Shown here in pieces: positions 1-9,051 of a stretch of DNA of 64,000 bases (positions within the stretch are counted from its first letter, which is position 1; each line of letters opens with the position of its first letter). The notes under the pieces were generated by a model. The model saw only the letters and a program-made list of their open reading frames with translations, had not been told where the DNA came from and ran no database searches. Position numbers and translations under genes: made by a program. Source of the stretch: an uncultured Bacteroidota bacterium (GTDB lineage: Bacteria > Bacteroidota > Bacteroidia > Flavobacteriales > Flavobacteriaceae); assembly GCA_902509805.1 (NCBI GenBank), contig CABWZL010000003.1, positions 1 through 64,000 on the forward strand, written 5' to 3'.

Positions 1-1
1 A

Positions 2-1189
2 CTAACAGTAACTGGAGGTGATGGTGGAACCGTATCAACTGAGGGTGGAGAGTATGAAGAAGGAACTGAAGTTACTATAACTGCAACACCAGATGAAGGA
101 TATGAATTTACAGAATGGTCTGATGGGTCAACAACAAACCCATTAACATATACTTTGAACTCTAACACAAGCTTTTCGGCTAACTTTCAAATAAATACTT
201 ACACATTAACTTTAATAACAGGAGAGGGAGGGGCAGTTTCAGAATTTAATGAAGAATATGAATATGGAGAAGAGTTAACAATATCAGCTATCCCAAATCA
301 AGGATATTTCTTTCAAAAATGGTCTGGAGATGTTAATTCTTATCAAAATCAAGTGACATTAACATTTAATGAAAATAAAACTATTCAAGCATTTTTCTTC
401 GAAGCTAATAATTGCATAAATGGAACATTTGAAGATGTGTTTAATGGGATTGATATTCAAACTGTAAACACTGAAGGAAATAAACCTTATAATTGTTTAA
501 TTACAACCTCAGAAAGTGGGCATCCTGTCTATTCTGGTTCTCAATCTGCAAGATTTGAATTACAACCAGAAGAAGGTGACTGCGGTTTTAGTGATGGATT
601 TAGTGATTGTGACACTGATAGAAGCAGACATGAAATTTCTGAAAAGTGGATTCCAGAGTATGAAAATATCATAGGAAAAAAATTAACTTATGAGTATAGC
701 ATGTACATACCAGAAGTTGAATATTTTTCACCACATAATACAGAAAGCAATAATCCTTTAACTGTTATTTCTCAAATTTTTAGTAAAAGTGAAGGTGAGA
801 ATACAATTGATGATGATATTAATACGTCAAGTTGTGATCCTAAGGCTCTATTATATTTTGTAATGGAAGAAAATAAATTAAAATATCTTACTCATAAACC
901 ATTTACATGGAATCAAAATGAAAAAATTTTAATTAAAGATAATCCATATAACCAATGGATAAAAATCAAAATTGAGATAAATGCTTCTACTGATCAGAGT
1001 GGCTATATTAAACTATTTATTAATGATGAATTAGTAAACACAGATAACAGGCCAACATTATGTTCTACAGGTAATACAAGTTTTGATTTAAAACTAGGAA
1101 TATACAATTCCTTTTTAAGTCAAAAGAATAAACCATTTCTTAAACAAGTTATTTATTATGATGATGTTAGAAGAACAATAATTAATTAA
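2..1189 (+). CDS. Polysaccharide lyase-like secreted protein with InlB-type repeats, 5' end outside window
   Basis: The reading frame is open from the first bases of the window, so the N-terminus (and any signal peptide) lies upstream; 395 residues are visible. The first ~130 residues form two copies of an InlB-B/Flg_new_2-type repeat (pattern GG.V......Y..G..V.I.A.P..GY.F..W). The rest resembles the heparin lyase I-like polysaccharide lyase fold (PF14099-type): an RHEIS motif, a central beta-rich part with a conserved W-x-K-I-K strand, and a closing KLGIY...YYDDVR signature. This suggests an exported enzyme or binding protein for an acidic polysaccharide. No type IX secretion tail is evident at the C-terminus. 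The substrate cannot be read from the sequence. The lyase assignment rests on pattern memory and is moderate. Confidence 0.7.
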   Translation, partial: LTVTGGDGGTVSTEGGEYEEGTEVTITATPDEGYEFTEWSDGSTTNPLTYTLNSNTSFSANFQINTYTLTLITGEGGAVSEFNEEYEYGEELTISAIPNQGYFFQKWSGDVNSYQNQVTLTFNENKTIQAFFFEANNCINGTFEDVFNGIDIQTVNTEGNKPYNCLITTSESGHPVYSGSQSARFELQPEEGDCGFSDGFSDCDTDRSRHEISEKWIPEYENIIGKKLTYEYSMYIPEVEYFSPHNTESNNPLTVISQIFSKSEGENTIDDDINTSSCDPKALLYFVMEENKLKYLTHKPFTWNQNEKILIKDNPYNQWIKIKIEINASTDQSGYIKLFINDELVNTDNRPTLCSTGNTSFDLKLGIYNSFLSQKNKPFLKQVIYYDDVRRTIIN

Positions 1190-1250
1190 ATGTCCTATAA
1201 TTAATATTATGTAAAACAGGATATGATTACTAAAGTTTGTATATTAGAGC

Positions 1251-1598
1251 ATGATTATATCTACATCCCCTAACATTGGAAATAAAAAGGTTACTGAAAC
1301 ATTAGGAATTGCTCGTGGAAATACCGTTAGATCAAGAAATGCTGCAAGAGATATATTTGCAGCATTAAAAAATATTGTCGGTGGTGAAATTGACGAGTAT
1401 ACAAAACTTCAAGCTCAAGCAAGAGAACAAGCTATTAGTAGAATGATTGCTAATGCTCAAGATCTTGGTGCTGATGCTGTTGTTAATGTTAGGATAACAA
1501 CTTCTATGATAATGCAAGGATGTTCAGAGATTATGGCATACGGAACTGCTGTTAAACTTTCTGATGATAATTCACCTCCTGTTTCAATAGCTTTATAA
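1251..1598 (+). CDS. ybjQ: YbjQ/UPF0145 family protein
   Basis: This 115-residue protein matches the YbjQ family (PF01906, called heavy-metal binding) over its whole length: an N-terminal TETLG-I-RGNTVRSRN motif, a helix with EYTKL..QAREQA..RM, the conserved ADAVVNVR strand, and a closing EIMAYGTAV. The family forms pentamers; its cellular role is not established. The next gene starts at its stop codon (TAATG), so the two are probably cotranscribed. A TATATTAGAG box sits immediately before the ATG. Confidence 0.9.
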   Translation: MIISTSPNIGNKKVTETLGIARGNTVRSRNAARDIFAALKNIVGGEIDEYTKLQAQAREQAISRMIANAQDLGADAVVNVRITTSMIMQGCSEIMAYGTAVKLSDDNSPPVSIAL

Positions 1599-1723
1599 TG
1601 AACGATTCAGAAATGATTTTTAGTATAGCGATTTGGCTTGTCATAATAGCTTCATTAATTTATTTGCTTATTAGAAAGATAATTAAGGAAGAAAATGAAG
1701 ATTTTGAAAATAGAGACTATTAA
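1598..1723 (+). CDS. Small single-pass membrane protein
   Basis: A 41-codon frame starts in the TAATG overlap with the ybjQ stop. It encodes a short N-terminus, one hydrophobic helix (residues ~7-25, rich in I/L/A), then a charged tail RKIIKEENEDFENRDY. The overlap with the upstream stop and the textbook membrane-protein layout argue that it is real and cotranscribed with ybjQ. I do not recognise the family. An accessory or anchoring role is only a guess. Confidence 0.55.
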   Translation: MNDSEMIFSIAIWLVIIASLIYLLIRKIIKEENEDFENRDY

Positions 1724-1753
1724 TCTAAATATAGAATTTAAATAGTACTTATA

Positions 1754-2140
1754 ATGAATGATAGACCAAATGATATAATTAAAATTAGACCTGTTTTAAA
1801 TTTAAAAAAATCATCACAAATCACTGTTGAAGAATCTTTTCAGAATGACACCTTAAGACCTATTATAAAACTTCAATCTCCAATATTAATAGAAACTTAT
1901 AGGAATTATATTATCAAACACAAAAATGTCTTTTATGAACTTTCAAATGAAAAAAAACTAGATTATATTGAAAATTCAATTAATAAAAATCAGAAATTTA
2001 GAAACCTGTTGAAGGGAATGATTGTAGGATTATTTACAATTAAAGAGTATGATGCTTATAGAAAAAATTCATCATCCTTAAATAAAAGAATGATGAACAT
2101 TGTTCTTAAAAGACTTCAAGATAATTTGCAGATTTTTTAA
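1754..2140 (+). CDS. Conserved Bacteroidota protein of unknown function
   Basis: A 128-residue soluble protein with recognisable conserved blocks: RPIIKLQSPILIE near residue 35, KHKNVFYELS near 55, FRNLLKGMIVG near 80 and LNKRMMN near 110. I remember close homologues in many flavobacterial genomes, sometimes labelled 'glyoxalase', but the sequence shows no glyoxalase-fold metal ligands, so that label should not be carried over. It is highly basic and mainly helical. It stands alone between the ybjQ pair and a methyltransferase. Function unknown. Confidence 0.75.
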   Translation: MNDRPNDIIKIRPVLNLKKSSQITVEESFQNDTLRPIIKLQSPILIETYRNYIIKHKNVFYELSNEKKLDYIENSINKNQKFRNLLKGMIVGLFTIKEYDAYRKNSSSLNKRMMNIVLKRLQDNLQIF

Positions 2141-2158
2141 ATTGTTTAAACTAAAATT

Positions 2159-2701
2159 ATGTCATATTTCAAAGAATTTTTAAAACATAAAAGTGTAGGT
2201 GCAATTTCCTCTAGTAGTAAAGCTATGGGGAATAAGATGTATGGATCACTTAAATTAAATGAGGCTTCATCTGTTGTAGAATTTGGTGCAGGTGATGGTG
2301 TTTTTACTACAGAAATATTAAAACTTATTGGACCTAACACTAAATTTTTTGTTTTCGAAACAAATGAATATTTCTATAAAATTTTAAAAGAAAAAATAAA
2401 TGATGAAAGAGTTATTCTTATCAATGATAGTGCTGAGAAAATAGGAGATTATATAAAAAAGCAAAATTTAAATGAAGTTGATTGTATTATCTCTGCACTA
2501 CCCCTATCACTAATACCTGTTGATATCAAAAATTCTATAATTCAAAATTCAGTTGAATATTTAAAAAGTGAAGGTCAGTATGTTCAGTTCCAATATACAC
2601 CATATGATTACAGGAGATTAAAAAGATATTTTAAAAAAGTAAAACTTACTTTTACCTTAACTAACTTCCCTCCTGCCTTTCTGTATAGATGTTATCCCTA
2701 A
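2159..2701 (+). CDS. Class I SAM-dependent methyltransferase, phospholipid N-methyltransferase-like
   Basis: The 180-residue protein has the layout of the PmtA/KsgA-like branch: an N-terminal GAISSSSKAMGNKM segment, the SAM-binding glycine motif VVEFGAGDGVFT (residues ~39-50), an acidic FVFETNE after strand 2, and an IISALPLSLIP motif where catalytic-site residues lie. The late YVQFQYTPYD segment is also typical of bacterial phospholipid methyltransferase-like proteins. It probably methylates a membrane lipid head group or another small substrate; the exact substrate is not visible. It is followed directly by a bidirectional terminator. Confidence 0.75.
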   Translation: MSYFKEFLKHKSVGAISSSSKAMGNKMYGSLKLNEASSVVEFGAGDGVFTTEILKLIGPNTKFFVFETNEYFYKILKEKINDERVILINDSAEKIGDYIKKQNLNEVDCIISALPLSLIPVDIKNSIIQNSVEYLKSEGQYVQFQYTPYDYRRLKRYFKKVKLTFTLTNFPPAFLYRCYP

Positions 2702-2710
2702 ATTAGAAAT

Positions 2711-2746
2711 AAAAAAACCCACAATCAAAATGATTATGGGTTCTTT
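2711..2746. terminator. Bidirectional intrinsic terminator
   Basis: An 11-bp stem with one G-U-type mismatch (arms 2716-2726 and 2732-2742, loop 2727-2731) is flanked by an A-run on the left and a T-rich stretch on the right. It sits between the convergent ends of the methyltransferase gene and the prohibitin-like gene, so it can stop transcription from both sides. Confidence 0.8.
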
Positions 2747-2765
2747 AGTGATTTAAAAATAAATC

Positions 2766-3584
2766 TTAGTTGTTTCCACCTAAAATTATTGGCATTCCAT
2801 CTTCACCAGAACCAATAACTATAACCTTAGCATTAGGTGATTCAGATAATTTCAATGTTGCTTCAATTCCTTTTTCTCTAAGAATTCTGTCAGTTAATGA
2901 AGCACTTAAGATTCTATTTGCAATAGCTTTACCTTCAGCATCAATTCTTTGTCTTTCAGCTTCTTGTTCAGCTTTAACAAGTCTAAATTCATATTCTAAA
3001 GATTCTTGCTCTTGAACTAATTTTCTCTCAATACCTTCTTTAATAGCAGTTGGTAATGTAACGTCTCTAACTAAAACAGAGTTTAATTGAATATGTTGTG
3101 ATAAAACATTATCACGTGTTTCTTCAAAAATTTCATTTTGAATTGCATCTCTTTTAGTTGAATATAATTGTTCAGGTGTATATCTTCCAACGACACTTCT
3201 AGCTACCGCTCTTATATTAGGCAATAGAACTGAGTTTAAATAATTTTCACCTTTAGTTTGGTGAAGAAGACCAAGTTCATCATATAGTGGTTGATATAAA
3301 ATTGATATATCTAAACTAATTTCAAGACCATTAGATGAAAGTACTTGCATTCTCTCAAGAGCCTCTTGTTGTCTTACATTATAGATTACAACTCTATTCC
3401 AAGGTGCAATAATCTTAAAACCTTCTCCTTTTGGAGGAGAATCCGTAACTACACCACCGCCTAAAGTTTGAAATAGAACTCCAGCTTGACCTGAGCCTAT
3501 ATTGACAGATGATCTAGATATAAATACGATTAGTAATAGTGATAATAAAATAATAGGTAAACCTACGTTTGGTAAATTTTTCAT
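2766..3584 (-). CDS. Prohibitin-family (SPFH/Band 7) membrane protein
   Basis: A 272-residue protein with one N-terminal membrane anchor (residues ~7-24), then an SPFH/Band 7 domain (roughly 28-190) and a charged alpha-helical, coiled-coil-prone stretch rich in E, R and Q (about 190-235). Key prohibitin-like blocks are IIAPWNRVVIYNVRQQE, NSVLVRDVTLP and ERKLVQEQE. Such proteins form large membrane rings or microdomains in the inner membrane and are linked to membrane-protein quality control. It is the last gene of the leftward lipid A/fatty acid cluster, 11 bp after fabG. Confidence 0.9.
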   Translation of the reverse strand: MKNLPNVGLPIILLSLLLIVFISRSSVNIGSGQAGVLFQTLGGGVVTDSPPKGEGFKIIAPWNRVVIYNVRQQEALERMQVLSSNGLEISLDISILYQPLYDELGLLHQTKGENYLNSVLLPNIRAVARSVVGRYTPEQLYSTKRDAIQNEIFEETRDNVLSQHIQLNSVLVRDVTLPTAIKEGIERKLVQEQESLEYEFRLVKAEQEAERQRIDAEGKAIANRILSASLTDRILREKGIEATLKLSESPNAKVIVIGSGEDGMPIILGGNN

Positions 3585-3595
3585 TTATATAAATA

Positions 3596-4342
3596 TTAAG
3601 TTAACATTCCTCCATCTACGTGAAGAACTTGTCCAGTTATATAACTAGACAGATCAGATGCAAGAAATACACATGCATTTCCAACATCGCTTGGGTTTCC
3701 ACCTCTTTTAAGTGGAATACTTTCTTTCCAAGATTTAATAACATCCTCTGGTAAAGAGTCTGTCATGTCAGTTTCAATAAACCCAGGAGCTATAACATTG
3801 CTTCTGATATTTCTAGAACCAAGTTCAAGAGCTACAGATTTAGAAAAACCTATAATACCTGCTTTAGAAGCAGAATAATTTGATTGCCCAGCATTTCCTT
3901 TTACACCTACAACTGAACTTATATTAATAATTGAACCACTTCTTTGTTTAAGAAATGTTCTAATTGATGATTTAGTTAAATTAAACACTGAAGACAAGTT
4001 TGTATTTATAACACTATCGAAGTCTTCCTTATCCATTCTCATTAGAAGATTATCCTTTTTAATTCCAGCATTGTTAACTAAAACATCAATTTTACCAAAA
4101 TCAGATATTACATCATCAACTAATTTAGATGAATCATCGAAGTTTGAAGCATCACTTTTATAAGCTTTTGCTTTAACTCCTAATTTATTGAGTTCTGCTG
4201 CTAAATTTTCAGCAGATTCTTTTGAATTATTATATGTGAATGCAACGTCACAACCATTTTCAGCAAATGATTGACAAATAGCTTTACCTATTCCTCTACT
4301 TCCACCAGTAACAATTGCAACTTTTGATTCTAATAACTTCAT
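3596..4342 (-). CDS. fabG: 3-oxoacyl-[acyl-carrier-protein] reductase
   Basis: A 248-residue short-chain dehydrogenase with the NADPH-binding TGGSRGIG motif (residues 12-19), the NNAG motif, and the catalytic Ser-Tyr-Lys set in INISSVVG and YSASKAG. The closing ITGQVLHVDGGM is typical of FabG. It reduces 3-oxoacyl-ACP in each cycle of fatty acid elongation, in the cytoplasm. Its ATG overlaps the sucD stop by one base (TAATG), so translation is probably coupled. Confidence 0.95.
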   Translation of the reverse strand: MKLLESKVAIVTGGSRGIGKAICQSFAENGCDVAFTYNNSKESAENLAAELNKLGVKAKAYKSDASNFDDSSKLVDDVISDFGKIDVLVNNAGIKKDNLLMRMDKEDFDSVINTNLSSVFNLTKSSIRTFLKQRSGSIINISSVVGVKGNAGQSNYSASKAGIIGFSKSVALELGSRNIRSNVIAPGFIETDMTDSLPEDVIKSWKESIPLKRGGNPSDVGNACVFLASDLSSYITGQVLHVDGGMLT

Positions 4343-5214
4343 TATCCTAAAATTTCTTTAACTGACTTTCCTATATCTGCAGGAGAATCTACTACTAATA
4401 TACCTGATTCACGCATAATTCTCTTTTTTGCAGAAGCAGTATCATCTTTACCTCCTATAATTGCACCTGCATGACCCATTTTTCTTCCTTTTGGAGCAGT
4501 TTCTCCAGCAATAAAACCAACTACTGGCTTTTTATTTCCACTCTCTTTAATCCATCTTGCAGCGTCAATTTCTAGTTGACCACCAATCTCTCCTATTAAG
4601 ACTATAACATCAGTTTCATCATCACCCATAAATAATTGAACTGAATCTAGAAGTGTTGTGCCGATTATTGGATCACCCCCTACTCCTATTGCAGTTGAAA
4701 TTCCAAATCCTGATTTTACAACTTGATCTGCAGCTTCATATGTTAGTGTTCCAGATTTTGAAACAATACCAACATTACCTTTTTTAAAGACAAATCCTGG
4801 CATGATGCCAATTTTTGCTTCTTCTGGTGTAATTATCCCAGGGCAATTAGGACCAATTAAACGTATTTTCTTCCCTTTAATATAAGAAATCACTTTCGTC
4901 ATATCACCAATAGGAATTCCTTCAGTTATAGTTACAATAGTTTCAATATTAGCTTCTGCAGCTTCCATTATTGCATCTGCTGCAAACATTGGAGGGACAA
5001 AAATTATAGAAGTATTAATATTTTCGGATTTTAACGCATCTGAAACACTGTTATATACAGGTTTATCCAGATGTTTAGTACCACCTTTTCCAGGAGTAAC
5101 TCCACAAACAACATTAGTTCCATATTCAATCATCTGTTCAGAGTGAAATGTTCCTTCACTACCTGTAAAGCCTTGAACTAAAACATTAGAGTTTTTGTTA
5201 ACTATAATACTCAT
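4342..5214 (-). CDS. sucD: Succinate-CoA ligase (succinyl-CoA synthetase) alpha subunit
   Basis: The 290-residue length fits the family. Seen in the sequence: the CoA-binding GFTGSEGTFH (in place of the more usual GKQGTFH), IGPNCPG, and the phosphohistidine loop MGHAGAIIGG near residue 248. With the beta subunit (sucC, not in this window) it makes ATP or GTP from succinyl-CoA in the TCA cycle. It lies between efp and fabG in the same leftward operon; this sucD-efp neighbourhood is common in flavobacteria. Confidence 0.95.
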   Translation of the reverse strand: MSIIVNKNSNVLVQGFTGSEGTFHSEQMIEYGTNVVCGVTPGKGGTKHLDKPVYNSVSDALKSENINTSIIFVPPMFAADAIMEAAEANIETIVTITEGIPIGDMTKVISYIKGKKIRLIGPNCPGIITPEEAKIGIMPGFVFKKGNVGIVSKSGTLTYEAADQVVKSGFGISTAIGVGGDPIIGTTLLDSVQLFMGDDETDVIVLIGEIGGQLEIDAARWIKESGNKKPVVGFIAGETAPKGRKMGHAGAIIGGKDDTASAKKRIMRESGILVVDSPADIGKSVKEILG

Positions 5215-5235
5215 TTAGTATAATTTTTGACAAAT

Positions 5236-5799
5236 TTATTTTATTCTTTCGATATACTGACCTTTTTCAGTATCAATTTTTACTTTATCTCCTTCATTAA
5301 TAAATAAAGGAACATTAATTAATGCGCCTGTCTCTAAAGTAGCTGGTTTAGTAGCATTTGTAGCAGTATTACCTTTTACGCCTGGCTCTGTGTGTGTAAC
5401 TTCGAGTACTACACTTAGGGGCATATCAACAGAAAGTGGATTGTTGTCTTCGGTATTAATAATTATTGTAACATTCTCACCTTCTTTTAAAAGACCTGGA
5501 TGATCAATTTTATTTTTGTCTATAGTTATTTGATTATAATCCTCAGTATTCATAAAATGAAAGTGATCTGAATCGTTATACAAAAACTGAAACTTACTAG
5601 TTACAACTGTAACTTCTTCAATTTTATGACCTGAAGGAAAAGTATTATCTAAAACTTTACCATTCGTTACACTTTTAAGCTTAGTCCGAACGAAAGCTGG
5701 TCCTTTTCCAGGTTTAACATGAAGAAATTCAATTACCTTATAAATATCATGATTATACTTTATACATAATCCTTTTCTAATGTCACTTGTACTTGCCAT
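5236..5799 (-). CDS. efp: Translation elongation factor P
   Basis: A 187-residue protein with the three-domain EF-P layout. The tip loop of domain I reads KPGKGPAFVR, so the lysine that is modified in many bacteria is present; no modification enzyme is seen nearby. EF-P relieves ribosome stalling at proline runs. It sits 5 bp after lpxA and 21 bp before sucD in the leftward operon. A clear ATG start with an A-rich upstream stretch and no Shine-Dalgarno is usual for this phylum. Confidence 0.96.
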   Translation of the reverse strand: MASTSDIRKGLCIKYNHDIYKVIEFLHVKPGKGPAFVRTKLKSVTNGKVLDNTFPSGHKIEEVTVVTSKFQFLYNDSDHFHFMNTEDYNQITIDKNKIDHPGLLKEGENVTIIINTEDNNPLSVDMPLSVVLEVTHTEPGVKGNTATNATKPATLETGALINVPLFINEGDKVKIDTEKGQYIERIK

Positions 5800-5804
5800 A
5801 TATT

Positions 5805-6590
5805 TTAATTTTTTTGAAAGTAACCTTTCATTATCCCTCTCTGTGATTTATCAATAAATTGAATTATTTCATCACGTTCAGGGGTAGCATTTAGTTCGGC
5901 TTGAATAATTTCCATAGCCTGAGTGTTATTATATTTTTTTTGATATAATATTCTGTAAATATTTTGAATCTCATGAACCTTCTTACTGTCAAAACCTCTT
6001 CTTCTAAGACCTACTGAATTTATTCCAACATAAGATAAAGGTTCTCTAGCAGCCTTAACATAAGGAGGAACATCCTTTCTCACAAGAGACCCACCTGCAA
6101 CAAATGAGTGTGAACCAATTTGACAAAACTGATGAACAGCAACAAAACCGGACAGTATAACATAGTCGCCAACGGTTATATGGCCAGCTAGGGTACTATT
6201 ATTTGAAAATATACAGTTGTCTCCAACAAAACAATCATGAGCAATATGAGAATAAGCCATTATTAAACAGTTTTTACCAATTCTTGTACTACCTCTATCT
6301 TTTGTACCCCTATTTATAGTTACACATTCTCTAATTGTTGTATTATCGCCAATTTCACAAATCGAATCTTCTCCTTCAAATTTTAAATCCTGTGGATTTC
6401 CAGAAATAACAGATCCAGGATAAATAAAACAATTCTTTCCAATTCTAGCACCTTCCATTATAGTAACATTAGAACCTACCCAAGTTCCTTCACCTATCTC
6501 AACATTATTGTTAATTGTAGTAAAAGGTTCTACAACTACATTTTTTGCAATTTTTGCACCTGGATGTACGTATGCTAATGGTTGATTCAT
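5805..6590 (-). CDS. lpxA: Acyl-[ACP]--UDP-N-acetylglucosamine O-acyltransferase
   Basis: A 261-residue left-handed beta-helix protein: repeated hexapeptides (IGEGTW, IGKNCF, IGDNTT, VGDNCI and so on) form the N-terminal two thirds, then a helical C-terminus. The catalytic histidine is in the SHIAHDC segment and the substrate-binding VHQF and GINSVGLRRRGF motifs are present. It carries out the first step of lipid A synthesis. The gene overlaps lpxC/fabZ by 4 bp (ATGA), so the two are translationally coupled. Confidence 0.96.
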   Translation of the reverse strand: MNQPLAYVHPGAKIAKNVVVEPFTTINNNVEIGEGTWVGSNVTIMEGARIGKNCFIYPGSVISGNPQDLKFEGEDSICEIGDNTTIRECVTINRGTKDRGSTRIGKNCLIMAYSHIAHDCFVGDNCIFSNNSTLAGHITVGDYVILSGFVAVHQFCQIGSHSFVAGGSLVRKDVPPYVKAAREPLSYVGINSVGLRRRGFDSKKVHEIQNIYRILYQKKYNNTQAMEIIQAELNATPERDEIIQFIDKSQRGIMKGYFQKN

Positions 6591-7993
6591 AATGTGTCTT
6601 TTTTAATAATTTTTGCCATAAACTCACCCTCACTTTTAATTTTATCTCCAACAAAAGTCTGACCGTGCATATGGATAATCCCTCTTCTAATAGGTGAAAT
6701 AAGCTCTAATTTACAAATAAGAACATCACCAGGGACTACAGTATCTTTAAATTTACACTTGTCCATTTTCATAAAGAATGTCAAATAGTTCTCCGGATCT
6801 GGAACTGTATTCAATACAAGAACACCTCCTGCTTGAGCCATAAACTCAACTTGAAGAACACCAGGCATTACAGGTGCACCTGGAAAGTGACCTTTAACCC
6901 AAGATTCAGTTTTCTCTACTCTTCTAAGTCCAATAACATGTGATTCTGATAATTCTAGAACTTCATCAATTAATAAAAATGGAGGTCTATGGGGAATTAC
7001 ATTCATTATTTGATTAGAATCCATTAAAGGCTTTTTGTCAAAGTTAATTGCAGGAATGATATTTTTTCTATCCACTTTTATTGCTTCACTAACTAATTGA
7101 GCAAACTTTGCATTTACAGCATGGCCTGGTTTTTCTGCAATAACTTTTCCTCTAATCTTCATACCAATTAATGCTAAATCACCAATAACATCTAAAAGCT
7201 TGTGTCTAGCAGCTTCATTAGGATAATGTAAATTTAAATTATCAAGGATTCCATTTGGTGTAACAGATATAGAGTTTTTATTAAAAGCTTTTTTAAGTCT
7301 CTCCATATTGCTGTCAGCAAGAGGTTTGTCTACATATACAATAGCATTATTTAGATCCCCACCTTTAATTAGACCATGCTCAAGTAAAGTTTCTAATTCG
7401 TGAAGAAAGCTAAAGGTTCTTGCTGATGAAATCTCATCTTTAAACTCAGATATATTATTTAAAGTTGCTGTTTGTGTCCCTAATACCTTTGTGTCATAAT
7501 CGACTTTAGTGTCTACAGAATAACTTTCATTTGGTATAATAGAAATCTTACTACCTGTATTTTCACATTCAAAGGAAATCTTTTCAGATGGAATAAACTC
7601 TTCTCTTAGTGCATTTTGTTCTACTATTTTAGCCTCTTCAATAGCTTCAATAAAAAATTTAGATGATCCATCCATTATTGGAACCTCAGGACCATCAAGA
7701 GAAATATAACAGTTATCAATATCTAGTCCTGTTAAAGCAGCTAAAACATGTTCGGAAGTATGGATTCTAAATGATCCATTATCAAGATTGGTGCCTCTTT
7801 CTGTGTTTGAAATAAATTTAATATTAGCTTCAATTGAATTATCTCCTTTTATATCTTCTCTCACAAATACTAAACCAGTGTTAGAAGGTGCTGGCTTAAA
7901 TGTTAAATTAACATCCTCACCTGTATGTAATCCAACTCCACTTAGAGAGGATTCTTTAGAAATTGTTTTCTGTGGAACAGTTCTTCTTATCAT
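6587..7993 (-). CDS. lpxC/fabZ: Bifunctional UDP-3-O-acyl-N-acetylglucosamine deacetylase / 3-hydroxyacyl-ACP dehydratase
   Basis: One 468-residue chain joins LpxC (about residues 1-310) to FabZ (about 325-465). LpxC zinc and catalytic motifs: IHTSEHVLAAL, RHKLLDVIGDLAL and KPGHAVN. FabZ motifs: IPHRPPFLLIDEV and GHFPGAPVMPGVLQVEFMAQ with the catalytic His and Glu. LpxC performs the committed deacetylation in lipid A synthesis, and FabZ dehydrates 3-hydroxyacyl-ACP, the acyl donor pool for LpxA and LpxD. The fusion is a known Bacteroidota trait and is a good marker of the phylum. It overlaps lpxA by 4 bp and lpxD by 1 bp. Confidence 0.97.
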   Translation of the reverse strand: MIRRTVPQKTISKESSLSGVGLHTGEDVNLTFKPAPSNTGLVFVREDIKGDNSIEANIKFISNTERGTNLDNGSFRIHTSEHVLAALTGLDIDNCYISLDGPEVPIMDGSSKFFIEAIEEAKIVEQNALREEFIPSEKISFECENTGSKISIIPNESYSVDTKVDYDTKVLGTQTATLNNISEFKDEISSARTFSFLHELETLLEHGLIKGGDLNNAIVYVDKPLADSNMERLKKAFNKNSISVTPNGILDNLNLHYPNEAARHKLLDVIGDLALIGMKIRGKVIAEKPGHAVNAKFAQLVSEAIKVDRKNIIPAINFDKKPLMDSNQIMNVIPHRPPFLLIDEVLELSESHVIGLRRVEKTESWVKGHFPGAPVMPGVLQVEFMAQAGGVLVLNTVPDPENYLTFFMKMDKCKFKDTVVPGDVLICKLELISPIRRGIIHMHGQTFVGDKIKSEGEFMAKIIKKDTL

Positions 7994-9000
7994 CAGTCTT
8001 TTTTATCAATTTTTTTAACTATTTCAGGTAAGTTTTTAAAGTGAACATATGATTTATTATAATTCATATAAGAAATTGCAGGTGTTCCGGTAACTCTAGA
8101 ATCACTTTCTATATTAGAGGTTACACCAGCTTGTGCTTGAATCTTTACGTTATCACCAATCTTAATGTGTCCTATTATACCAACTTGACCTCCAATCATA
8201 CAATTCTTACCAATTTTAGTTGACCCAGCTACTCCGGATTGAGCTGCAATTGCGGTATTTTCTCCAATTTCAACATTATGAGCTATTTGAATTTGGTTAT
8301 CAAGCTTAACACCATTATTAATTATTGTAGAACCTAAAGTAGCCCTGTCTAAAGTAGAATTAGAACCAATTTCAACATTATCTCCGATTACAACATTTCC
8401 TGTTTGAGGTATTTTTTTATAGCTACCATCATCATTTGGAGCAAACCCAAAACCATCAGATCCAATTGTAGTTGAGCTATGAATTATACAATTTTGACCT
8501 ATTACAGTATCATCTAATATTTTTACACCAGGGTAAATTAAACAACCATTTCCGATCTTAACATTATTTCCAATAAAGACTTGATTTTCAATTATGCATT
8601 TTTCGCCTATAATTGAATTTTCTCCAACAGTAGAAAAAGAACCAATAAATGAAGACTCTGAAATCTTTGAGGATTTATCAATATCAGTTAATTGACTTAT
8701 TCCTTTTCTTTTTGAAAGATCTTTGTCAAATAACTCAAGGATTGTAGTAAAAGAGGAATACGGATCTTTTACTTTAATTAAAGTAAGTTCAATTTTTTCA
8801 GTTGGTTCAAAATCACTGGAAACAATTGCAGCAGATGCATTTGTTGTGTATATGAACTCTGTGTATTTTGGATTAGCCAGAAAAGTTAATGACCCTTTAG
8901 CCCCCTCCTCAATCTTAGAAATATTAAAAATATCAATATCTCTATCTCCAACTACAGAACCATTTATTTGATCAGCAATATGACCGACTGTTAAATTCAT
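7993..9000 (-). CDS. lpxD: UDP-3-O-(3-hydroxyacyl)glucosamine N-acyltransferase
   Basis: The 335-residue protein has the LpxD layout: an N-terminal uridine-binding domain (about 1-100), a long left-handed beta-helix of hexapeptide repeats, and a short helical tail. The catalytic histidine lies in DNQIQIAHNVEIG. It adds the N-linked hydroxyacyl chain in lipid A synthesis. It is the first gene of the leftward cluster lpxD - lpxC/fabZ - lpxA - efp - sucD - fabG - prohibitin, and it is divergent from tsaE with only ~50 bp between starts. Confidence 0.96.
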   Translation of the reverse strand: MNLTVGHIADQINGSVVGDRDIDIFNISKIEEGAKGSLTFLANPKYTEFIYTTNASAAIVSSDFEPTEKIELTLIKVKDPYSSFTTILELFDKDLSKRKGISQLTDIDKSSKISESSFIGSFSTVGENSIIGEKCIIENQVFIGNNVKIGNGCLIYPGVKILDDTVIGQNCIIHSSTTIGSDGFGFAPNDDGSYKKIPQTGNVVIGDNVEIGSNSTLDRATLGSTIINNGVKLDNQIQIAHNVEIGENTAIAAQSGVAGSTKIGKNCMIGGQVGIIGHIKIGDNVKIQAQAGVTSNIESDSRVTGTPAISYMNYNKSYVHFKNLPEIVKKIDKKD

Positions 9001-9051
9001 ATCTGCAAAATTAAAAAATTATGACAAATGCTTATATTTAGCAACATTAAT